Below, piece after piece: positions 46,579-54,854 of a DNA stretch of 64,000 bases. The position numbers and the translations under genes are program-made. The notes beneath the pieces were generated by a model. That model had not been told where the DNA came from and made no database searches. It worked only from the letters and a program-made list of their open reading frames with translations. The stretch comes from Chytridium lagenaria. Taxonomy: Eukaryota > Chytridiomycota > Chytridiomycetes > Chytridiales > Chytridiaceae. The stretch lies in NCBI GenBank assembly GCA_025449115.1, contig JAHLKC010000044.1:124001-188000 (forward strand), read 5' to 3'. Numbering within the stretch: the first letter of the stretch is position 1; every line of letters starts with the position of its first letter.

Positions 46579-47742
46579 TCATAGGGTCTCAAGTACCTCT
46601 CCCACATTCATCACACACATGCTTCTAGCCCGTTCAGGCATGTGTGTCCTCAAATGCGTCTGCACGTTGAACCGTCTCTTTGCAGAAAGGTCGCAACCGT
46701 CGAATGGACATTTGTAGACGCGCCCTTCACCGTTGGGGAGGTCAACATCTATGATGCGGCGTCGGCCATGGTGCGGGTCCAATCAGTTTCGGAGAGATTG
46801 CTGCAGGGAGGAGAGTGGGGAGAGGCGGGTGGGGAGGTGGATTTGCGGGTACGACGTGGAGTGGTTGGAAGGTGGAGTTGAGGTGTCAGAGACGGTGGAG
46901 ACGCGAGGTCTTTTGGAGGTGGGAGGATTGGAGGAGGTGGGTGTTGAAGGAGTTGGAAGAGTGATGTTGAGGGTGGGTAGAGAGGTGGTGGAGGGGACGA
47001 CTGTGGGTGGTGCTGCTGCGGTGGTAGAGGTGGTGGTGGTGGAGATGGGTAATGGTCGGCTCATGCAGGCAATGGCAGAGAGGAGTTGAAATTCCGAGAG
47101 GTTCATTTCGACTTTTGGTTCAAGCGAGGCATGATCAGAAGCCGAGGCTTCAGCTACTGCTGCTGCAACACGAAGGTTTTGGTAGAGGGACTGAGGGATA
47201 GAGATGTGCTGCTGGAAGGATGCATTTTGGGGTGGAGGTGCAATGTCGTCAAAGAACATGCTGGCTCTTGAGTCTTGCTCGGAATGAGTGTTGAAGTGGA
47301 GGAGTTCTGAGATGGCGTCATAGGTGGTTGCGGATGGGGCCGGGTGCTGCTGCTGAGGTCATGGGCCTTTCAAGTTGGGTGGCAGGAGCAATGAGAGGGG
47401 TTGAAAAAGGGCGGAGGTGAGCAAGGTCATCGTCATCGTCGTCGCCCAAATGTCAAAGTCACCGCCCATCCCACTGATCATGGGCGACTTTAAGGGAAAG
47501 CAGCAAAGGTTTGGGGTGCTTTCGGGTGAGGGGAAGGAGTAAGCGGCGTTGAAGGTAGTGGGCTCCACCTGGGTTTTGGAGGTGTTGGTAAGGTTCCGAG
47601 GCACAGAGCGCGATTTTGTGGTAAAGTGTTGCTGATGGTATTTTAAGAGAAAGTCGTCGTCGTCGTTGTCGTCGTCAGTAAACGTGAAATTGAGCATAGC
47701 ATCAATCTCAGAGCCGATAAAGGAGTAGGTGCGAACGTCCAT
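46579..47742 (-). CDS. C2H2 zinc-finger transcription factor
   Basis: Probable DNA-binding regulator. From ATG 47742 (MDVRTYSFIGSEIDAMLNF) an acidic, Asp-rich N-terminus is followed by a Pro/Ser/Thr-rich middle with SKRPRVSTVSD. The C-terminus has one C2H2 finger, YKCPFDGCDLSAKRRF-NVQTHLRTH, with the two Cys and two His in standard spacing (C-x4-C-x12-H-x3-H), and ends at 46579. The whole span is a multiple of three, yet two TGA codons interrupt the frame, at 47359-47361 and 46783-46785. Around the first one a different frame reads WGDDDDDDLAHLRPF, so paired indels are a better explanation than read-through. An intron is also possible. A partner finger may be hidden in a shifted frame. Confidence 0.55.
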
Positions 47743-47779
47743 GTATGTAAGAAGGAGTCGTGATCCAAACGAGGTGATG

Positions 47780-48400
47780 GCCCCTTTTTATAGGCAAAGT
47801 TAATAAATAATAAAATAAATAAATAAAATAAATATTTGGCACAGTCAAGCAAGTGTTACTCTGATTCAAACACCGACAACTTTGATCAACCAATTCAATT
47901 GACAGTTGTATTACATATTCATTCATTAATTGATTATTTATTTATTGTGAGTTGTGACAACTTCTCATTGGTGAGGTATCCCAATAATTTCAATTCAATA
48001 ATAAATAAATAAGAAGGAATTGTCAGGGTATGTGTGTATGTACTAATTAATTAATTATGTTAATTGAATGGAATGGAATGAAATGAATCATCACAAAAGT
48101 GTGCCTTCTAGTGTATTCCATTAATTCATTAATTAAACTGCAGAGTGGATACCTTGTAACAATCAGATTTGTACCTTTTAATTCATCAGATACCAACTCA
48201 ACCCTCTTTATGCCTCAAATGGATAATATACCCTCTCTCACCCACAATACTTGATACCCTTCCCTCAATATCATCAGCCCGTGCTTTAATTGTTTGTACT
48301 TTGTGACTTCATTTGATACGGTATCTACATACATAAGAAGTGCACAAATAGGGTACCTACATACATAAGAAGTGTACAAATTGTTTTTTAAAAGTGCACT
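47780..48400. other. AT-rich intergenic region
   Basis: Dense AATAAA/TTAATTAA repeats at 47800-48150, with no gene. It probably contains the promoter of the C2H2 gene. A 32-base tandem duplication starts at 48325. Confidence 0.6.
48325..48384. repeat. Tandem duplication, 32-base unit
   Basis: CTACATACATAAGAAGTG begins at 48325 and again at 48357. The second copy is truncated at its 3' end and carries a C-to-T change. Confidence 0.85.
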
Positions 48401-48656
48401 TTCTTGTTTTAATCATCCATGCATGACACGTCGTCCAATCCATCACCAGAACTGGGCCTCATTCTGTTGGCCCACGTCTGTTCACATCTGCCTCTTGGAC
48501 CAGACTTGTCTCGGGTTATCGCTGAAGGGTCCACAGTTTTTTCAAGTTCCGCTTCACAAGAGCTTGTCAACATTTTCCATCCAATCAGTATCTTCAATTT
48601 CTTTTACGTAAGCCTTCGTTCTTATACGTCCATAATGACGATTTCCATATGAAACA

Positions 48657-48739
48657 GGGCAGATGGCCGAGTTGGTCTAAGGCGTCACGTTAAGGCCGTG
48701 ATCTCTCCGGAGGCGTGGGTTCGAATCCCACTCTGCTCA
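48657..48739 (+). tRNA. tRNA-Leu (anticodon AAG)
   Basis: The acceptor stem GGGCAGA pairs with TCTGCTC (one G-T), discriminator A. TGGCCGAG D-arm start, anticodon loop TTAAGGC closed by a five-pair stem, long variable arm and GGTTCGAATCC B box. First gene of the five-gene plus array. An identical copy lies at 51232-51314 on the minus strand. Confidence 0.95.
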
Positions 48740-48746
48740 CTCCTCA

Positions 48747-48818
48747 TCCGAAATAGTCTAGTGGTTATGATCCCGCTCTCTCACAGCGGTGGCCGGGGTT
48801 CAATTCCCCGTTTCGGAA
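48747..48818 (+). tRNA. tRNA-Glu (anticodon CTC)
   Basis: Acceptor TCCGAAA/TTTCGGA, discriminator A, anticodon loop CTCTCAC, T-loop GGTTCAATTCC. It starts seven bases after tRNA-Leu; the spacer CTCCTCA has no T-run. Confidence 0.95.
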
Positions 48819-48825
48819 ATTTCCA

Positions 48826-48896
48826 GGTTCCATGGTGTAGGGGCAGCACTTCAGATTCTGATTCTGGCAACGCGAGTTCGATTCTCGCTGGGACCT
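48826..48896 (+). tRNA. tRNA-Gln (anticodon CTG)
   Basis: Acceptor GGTTCCA/TGGGACC, discriminator T, loop TTCTGAT with anticodon CTG, T-loop GTTCGATTC. Seven-base spacer ATTTCCA from tRNA-Glu, with only three Ts. Confidence 0.93.
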
Positions 48897-48903
48897 ATCA
48901 TCA

Positions 48904-48975
48904 AGCACTTTAGCTCAGGGGAAGAGCGCGGGGCTCATAACTCCGAGGTCCCAGGATCGAAACCTGGAAGTGCTA
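48904..48975 (+). tRNA. Initiator tRNA-Met (anticodon CAT)
   Basis: Recognised as initiator by the A1-T72 pair (AGCACTT/AAGTGCT, discriminator A), loop CTCATAA closed by G-rich stem pairs, and the eukaryotic initiator T-arm GGATCGAAACC in place of the usual TTCGA. Seven-base spacer ATCATCA from tRNA-Gln. Confidence 0.93.
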
Positions 48976-48992
48976 TGTTATATCATATCTCT

Positions 48993-49073
48993 GACAACGT
49001 GGCCGAGTGGTTAAGGCGTTTGACTTGAAATCAAATTCCTTCGGGAGCGCAGGTTCGAACCCTGCCGTTGTCG
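48993..49073 (+). tRNA. tRNA-Ser (anticodon TGA)
   Basis: Acceptor GACAACG/CGTTGTC, discriminator G, loop CTTGAAA with anticodon TGA, long variable arm, T-loop GGTTCGAACCC. It is 17 bases after tRNA-iMet and is followed at once by CTTTTTG. Confidence 0.95.
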
Positions 49074-49080
49074 CTTTTTG
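49074..49080 (+). terminator. RNA polymerase III terminator (T5)
   Basis: A run of five Ts directly after tRNA-Ser. It is the only T-run of four or more from the start of the array to here, so it probably ends the whole five-gene transcript. Confidence 0.75.
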
Positions 49081-49152
49081 CCTTTTTTAATTTTCAATTA
49101 AACTTTTCTTTTTGTCCTCAACAACCTTACATCCAGTATCAACGTCTAAACA

Positions 49153-49602
49153 TCGTAAGCTATCCTCTCCGATCACCCCAGCCTCATCTTCTCCAGCACC
49201 GACACAAACCGCGCCTTCCGTCCCCTATTCAACGAACTAACCAAATTCATGACCCTTCAAATCGCCCTTGACGCACGTAACGTTGTTACGCACATTCTCG
49301 CACGTCATGGATCTGCGTCGTTTGCGGCACTCTGGGATGAATAGGGGAGTCCCGAGTATGGGTTTTGGAGACATATTCGGAGACGGTTCAAGGCTTGCAT
49401 GGGTGAAGATGAGGTGCTAAAGACGGGTGAGGGTGAGAAGGAAAATGTGGAGAAGGAGCCTTGTGAGCAAGATAAAGAGGCTATTGCATGTGTGTTTATC
49501 GATGTTATAGTTATGATTTTGGAGTTTGATTTGGCACAGAATATATGTAGGGGACTTCTTTCAAAACTACGTGTTATCGTATTTTTTGCTTTCCGAAGCT
49601 AA
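49153..49602 (+). pseudogene. Unrecognised coding-like segment with in-frame TAG
   Basis: One frame runs through LSDHPSLIFSSTDTNRAF, ALDARNVVTHILARHGSASF, AALWDE, TAG at 49342-49344, then GSPEYGFWRHIRRRFKACMG and an acidic Lys/Glu stretch, ending after FDLAQNICRGLLSKLR. The parts on both sides of the stop look protein-like. No start codon in frame is seen upstream. It is either a decayed gene or an exon pair with a sequence error; no family is recognised. Confidence 0.3.
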
Positions 49603-50331
49603 TTGCTTTTTTAAACCATCTCATCCCTCACTTTCCGATTTCTCGGTGATCGTAACTTCTCTACTTTCTTGAACGATCGTCAAGTGTCTTTTCCTGAATC
49701 GCTCGTCTTGGGCGTCGTTTCGTAACGCCGTCCATGCTGAGACTGAAGTCATCATTGATTTTGTGGAGGATTATCTTTGAGGCTTTTACATGTTGTGAGT
49801 GAATCCCTTTCCTTCGTTTGCTTTCTTCCATGTTTACTTTGTCGACATTTTTAACATTTTGAAGTAAAAAAAAAAACTTACAGACGTTACCGTAATCATC
49901 AAAGACACGCATTTACAGAATCTCGCTTTTGTGAAATTGAACTATGTGGTAAGTTTCTAATATAAACCTAAGCTTTTAAACAGCCTAAACTAAACAGCCC
50001 ATCTAAAGACGATATCAGAAGATTTCCACCAAATCGAAATATAAATATTATTTGGAATGCAACCAAATTGAAGGCGATTTAAGAAATGAATAATAATTAA
50101 GATACTGTCTTAGTGCAGTTTTTTCTTCAATCAAGTTAGAATGTTGCTAACGATTCTGATGTTTTGATACGTAATATTATAATACATATTCACAAAACAT
50201 GCATTTTCACTGCGAAAAATCTTGTTCAAAGGTAACGTATCGAATCGTCTTCACAACTGCCAAAGCAACGGCGCATCACGTTTATTATAAAAAAATATGA
50301 CGGCACTCTTCTTTTTTCAGAAAAAAAACAG

Positions 50332-50485
50332 CGTACGTTCCTCCGAATGTATCCACGCATCCCTTTAAAAATCTGCCCTTACGGCCACACCTTTTCAGGC
50401 AATTTTGAAAAAAAGATCGTACGTTCCTCCTAATGTATCCACGCATCCCTTCAAAAATCTGCCCTTACCGCCACACCTTTTCAGG
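50332..50485. repeat. Direct repeat, two 68-base copies 86 bases apart
   Basis: Copies 50332-50399 and 50418-50485 both run from CGTACGTTCCTCC to CCACACCTTTTCAGG, with about four mismatches. Each copy is preceded by an A-rich run, so the duplicated unit may be the whole 86 bases. Confidence 0.85.
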
Positions 50486-51067
50486 TGAGAGTGTACCTTA
50501 TAGTGTTGGAGATCTGACATTTGAATTTCACCTTCATGACTTTTCGATGTACATACCAAATCTGCATCAGCCAGTCCTCAATAATGGTTATTCCGTCACT
50601 TCACGCGCCTAGCCATGTGGATTTTAACCATTGCAATTATGACTGTCAAAGGTCAATTGGGACTAAAAATCGTCAAGCACTTTTAAAATTTGTGCACTTG
50701 CAGAAGTAATGTTTGTTGCAGTGAAAGAGACGAAATGTATATATTTACTTTTATCTAAATGGAGTACGGACTGATTAGGTATGGTGTCAGAAGCCCGTTC
50801 ACAGCACAAGTATTTCAGAGATACGTGCCCCTGCATCGACCTCCGCGTCTGCTTCCGCACTGACACCACGGTGCGCCTATAATTAAACATGATAAGGCCC
50901 GCATTTGTGTCAAAAGTACGCAAGAATCCATATTCTCTCCGTTTGATACAAGCATTATTGACGCCAAAGCAGCTATCATTGTTAGCCTCACATGATTTAC
51001 ACTTACACTGAATGAATGGGTAGCTAGAAAAAATGTGAAAAGGTCACTGGAAAAAAAGAAAAAGGCG

Positions 51068-51073
51068 AAAAAA
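51068..51073 (-). terminator. RNA polymerase III terminator (T6) of the minus array
   Basis: Six Ts on the minus strand shortly after tRNA-Arg. No T-run of four lies between the three minus-strand tRNAs. Confidence 0.7.
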
Positions 51074-51079
51074 GGAGAA

Positions 51080-51151
51080 TACCCGAGTTGGGGATCGAAC
51101 CCAAGACCTCTTCCTTAGGAGGGAAATATTCTGCCACTGAACTACACGGGC
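51080..51151 (-). tRNA. tRNA-Arg (anticodon CCT)
   Basis: Read on the minus strand: acceptor GCCCGTG against CTCGGGT (a G-T first pair and a T-T mismatch at pair 6), position 8-9 TA, loop CTCCTAA with anticodon CCT, T-loop GGTTCGATCCC, discriminator A. It begins one base after the end of tRNA-Glu and is followed by a T6 run (A-run 51068-51073 on plus). Confidence 0.88.
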
Positions 51152-51152
51152 T

Positions 51153-51224
51153 TTCCGAAACGGGGAATTGAACCCCGGCCACCGCTGTGAGAGAGCGGGA
51201 TCATAACCACTAGACTATTTCGGA
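51153..51224 (-). tRNA. tRNA-Glu (anticodon CTC), inverted copy
   Basis: Exact reverse complement of 48747-48818, including the acceptor TCCGAAA and anticodon loop CTCTCAC. Spacer to tRNA-Leu is the same seven bases as in the plus array. Confidence 0.95.
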
Positions 51225-51231
51225 TGAGGAG

Positions 51232-51314
51232 TGAGCAGAGTGGGATTCGAACCCACGCCTCCGGAGAGATCACGGCCTTAACGTGACGCCTTAGACCAAC
51301 TCGGCCATCTGCCC
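51232..51314 (-). tRNA. tRNA-Leu (anticodon AAG), inverted copy
   Basis: Exact reverse complement of 48657-48739. About five bases of 5' flank (AACAG) are also shared. First gene of the minus-strand array. Confidence 0.95.
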
Positions 51315-51970
51315 TGTTTGATATCTGAAAGAAATTTGTTGTCGTATATATACGATAACAATTATAGGCAAAATTGACGATTTTGATTGGATGAAAATGG
51401 TCGTAAATAGGTAGGACAAGTTACGATAAATGTATGTGACAAAACAGAAGTAAACAATAAATACATTGTACATGAAACCGTGAAAACATCCATGATACAG
51501 ATGAAGCTAAATGGAAGTACCGCATCAGGCCACCCACCCTAATCTGAAAGCCACGAAACTCGCTGCCAAATGGAGCCATCACGTCAAAAACGTTTTAAAT
51601 GGTCACGGACCTCAATCTCAATGTCGAAAGTGAGCTCACGGTTACCCTTCTCCCCAAGATCACTGTACCCTACTTGTTGAACATAGGTGTTTTGGTATTT
51701 ATCAGTCATTCCTCTTTTGAACAATTACCTCGTATCTTGTTTTATATAAACAGATAAACTATGTATGGAAGAAATAAATTACAGCTGTCCTTACTCAACT
51801 TTCCGAATACGAACTCCTCAGTAAAAAAATAGACGAGAGTCATGATAATCAATCATGCGGTAGAATTTATATTATACAGAAAAACGACGCAAAGACATCA
51901 CAACGTTATTGAAACCACATCAATAAGCCCAACCTCGTTCATGAGTCGCGAGAGCATAGCCCCATAGACT
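51315..51970. other. Intergenic region
   Basis: AT-rich, no gene seen. It contains the upstream flank of the minus tRNA array and the 3' flank of the Zn2Cys6 gene. Confidence 0.45.
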
Positions 51971-54332
51971 TTACAACCTCCCACCTTTTAGCAACATGCG
52001 ACAACACTCCCGCCAAAGTCGAAAGCGACTGTCTAGCCGCCTCAAATCACACCCAAAAGCCTTAACCAGCTGCGGATTCTCCGTTGGTATATGAAAAATG
52101 CCTGCATTCACACCTATAATCGATGAAGCCCTTAAAGTAGCTGCGACAATCAGGTAGTGAATAGCGGCTTCCATGATGGCCTTGCATTCTCCCACACCAA
52201 ATAAAAGTGCTGCAGGTCGCTTTCCGGGTGGGTTCAAGGGAACTGGGGATATCAAGTCGACGTCTTTGCCGATGATATGCACGAGCTTGGATGCGGCGTT
52301 GGAGCATGTCCGGATGGATTCCATACAAGCTAGAAGAAATGAGAGGTCGCTTCCTTGAACTGAGAATGGGTTTCCACCTAAGCTCATCACTCGTTGGTAC
52401 TGTGTCATCACGGCAATAGCCTGGATCATGCGCTTCCGGTGTAATTTGAGGGTAGTGCTGTGAACGTAAAGATGCAACTTCACAAGCAGATACGATGGCA
52501 CGTCCATATTCGAATGATCCAATCGACCCAACGAGAACTGCTCAATCTGATCTAAAGAGCGTATCCTTGCTGGAAGCGAAGACATAAAGGCTCGAATATC
52601 TTGATCGATAACCACAAACTCAACGTCTTGCATCCACTCTGTAGATAGTGACTCTGGAGATCCTCGCGATAAAATGTCCTTGAGACTCGCTCCGCCAGTG
52701 AAGGGGTTCCCCTTTGAAAGGGTATAATCCACGGTTCGAGCAACCAGTTTGATGAGGGAGAATAGAATGTATGGGAGGCCGAGTTCTCTTTCAGGCGTGT
52801 CAACCACCGTTAAGTTTCCAGTCAATACATCAACATTGGACCAAAGCTCGAAGGGTTCAGGTAGCTTGACATTTGAAAGTTGTCGCCAAAGGCCTGAGCA
52901 ACGTTCTCGATATGCAACGTCAAAGATATCGATACCAACACTATATTGTAAGCGGTTAGGAACAACAAAGAGTATAGATTGAATGTGAGAGAAGAAAACA
53001 CCCACATCATGACGAAAAGTCTCCTCCGAACCTCCTTCTGCACCCATGTGAATCTTTGGTTCGACGTTTCCTCTAGCGTGTCCGGATCCACGTCAAGTTG
53101 AAGGGCAGGAACCTTACAAAATCTACGTTAGTTGCGTTATGTCAGGAGAAATAGGGATCGTAATATCACACCATTCTAATTGCCATTCCTCCAAGAAGCC
53201 ATCCTTGGCTCAATCTTCCATTCGAAAGAAATATGCAGAACATGGCCATCAATAGCAAAGCCTGGCACATTTTTACTGACGGCCTATCAAAATCCAATGC
53301 CGCAAGAGCCGCTTGAAATATCTGCTCTGATCTCGATGACGTTTCGAGTGAATTAGGAACTGAGTTTTGGTTCGTACCCCACAAAAGGCCAGAATGAACC
53401 ATCAAACACAAATACTGGTCCACAAGCACTGGCCATGGCGCACATGGCTAACACAAGAGCAGGACACGGATCAATACTGCGAGAGAGGTCATAGCGGAAA
53501 ACTTGCTCGTGCACAAATTGCATGGGAAGACCAGAGTTTACTCTGTCAAAAAATATCTACAGAGGATTTATCCATTTTAGTAAAAAAAAGATTAAAAAGA
53601 ATTAGCACTGACCTGTAATAGTCTTGTTTGCTCCTCTTCATTCATGTCGAAATTTGGCGAGGGAGTTTCGTCAACAGATTCCGGGCTCCCTGGAATAGTT
53701 ACCTCATCCAAATCAGTCTTACGAAACAGGTTCTTATGATCAAAAGCGGCCTCCATTAAATCTACAAGACTTGAGGCGCGAATGGGCGGGGACTGATGGA
53801 GGTTGTTGTTGGATTGATAGGACGGGAAAGCTGAATTCAGGATGCACTCTTCAAATTCAAACGGTATAGGTAAAGACACGGCCGAGTCTTCAAAGTTGAT
53901 TCCGCCAGATGTGGATGATAGAGACGCGGTTGATGCCGAGGCGGCTGACGGGGATGTGAGGAAGATTGAGATTTTTGTTGTGAGGTTGCTGAGCCGCTGG
54001 GCGTCTGGGCCTTTTGAGATATCCGTCAACAGAGACCGAACACTGCAGGCAGAATTATCATCAAGCATTTACCAGAACGTGAACTCAAGGACATACATAG
54101 TCTCCATCGATGCCAAGCGTTGCTCCAATTGCTCAGCATATGTTCCTCCTTCTTTTCGGTTTTTTCTTTGTATCAAAGATGGCGAGACAAACCGACGGAT
54201 GTAAGTGCATGCGCTCCTTGTTCGAGTACAAGGGCTGCATATCGGAGTCCCCGAATCGCATTTCCGACGCAATCGATAACATGTGTCGCACAAAAGTGTG
54301 AATAGGTAAGTTCCCCTTAAATTACTAACCAT
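51971..54332 (-). CDS. Zn(II)2Cys6 fungal transcription factor
   Basis: Nuclear DNA-binding regulator. Exon 1 from ATG 54332 contains the zinc cluster CDTCYRLRRKCDSG then TPICSPCTRTRSAC: six Cys in C-x2-C-x6-C-x6-C-x2-C-x6-C spacing. A linker and dimerisation region with YAEQLEQRLASMET follows. Exons 2-5 form the fungal_trans middle homology domain: VHEQVFRYDLSRSIDP, SEQIFQAALAALDFDRPSV, then LLMAMFCIFLSNGRLSQGW, then FTWVQKEVRRRLFVMMW, then FDVAYRERCSGLW. A long last exon runs to TGA near 51971. Introns lie at about 54035-54095, 53535-53605, 53112-53170 and 52928-52985. A one-base frame change is needed at about 53370-53440. The next gene upstream on the same strand is an ArsB-type transporter, a possible but unproven target. 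Confidence 0.85.
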
Positions 54333-54854
54333 GCCGTAGCAACCTTCTTTTTTTTTTAATATTTAGCGCCGCTGCGATCAAGCTTGGATCGACCTTTTGC
54401 ATGCCCGAGTTGTGATTTGGGGGTATGTCCATATTCTTTGGAATTCAAGTTGAAGGCCGATGATGGCGGCTCCGCAGGGTCTTCAGTTGTTCACAAGAAG
54501 AGGTGAAGATTTAGATGCAGCAAAGATGTCACTTGGCCGTCAGTCTCGAGGAGCGGAAGCGGGCGAGTTGATTTCCAACCGACAAGCCAGTAGGGGTGCT
54601 ATGGTGACACTTGGCTTGAGTTTTCTAAATTGTCCTTGATTGCCTCAAGAGTGAATGTTTCACTGATCTCTCCCACATTGCGGACCTCGTCGCCGCGAAT
54701 GTTATCGAGAAGGGTGAAGGACTCGGTTCTGAACGGTATCCTCGCCGCCGTCAGACCAAGAAAACGGCATTAGAGCATCAGCATATCCCCGTTACATGAT
54801 GAAAACATCAATAAATTAAATAAATATTTAAAGCACATAAACACCTCCATCCTG
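54333..54854. other. Intergenic region between regulator and transporter
   Basis: No gene supported. It contains the T-rich upstream sequence of the Zn2Cys6 gene and, near 54810-54840, an AT-rich 3' flank of the transporter. Confidence 0.45.

Larger units (their letters stand above)
49603..51079. other. Intergenic region between the tRNA arrays
   Basis: AT-rich, with no credible gene. It contains a 68-base direct repeat (50332-50399 and 50418-50485) and forms the spacer of the inverted tRNA-Leu/tRNA-Glu duplication. Confidence 0.5.
48652..51319. repeat. Inverted repeat with tRNA-Leu/tRNA-Glu arms
   Basis: The arms, about 48652-48820 and 51151-51319, are identical across both tRNA genes and their spacer, and are separated by about 2.3 kb. 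Identity stops a few bases outside the tRNA pair on each side, so the duplication covered just this two-gene unit. Confidence 0.9.

Noticed and set aside
46579..47742. TGA recoding (selenocysteine or Trp) in the C2H2 gene
   Set aside because: Other genes here use TGA as a normal stop, and an alternative frame near the first TGA looks more protein-like. Indels are simpler.
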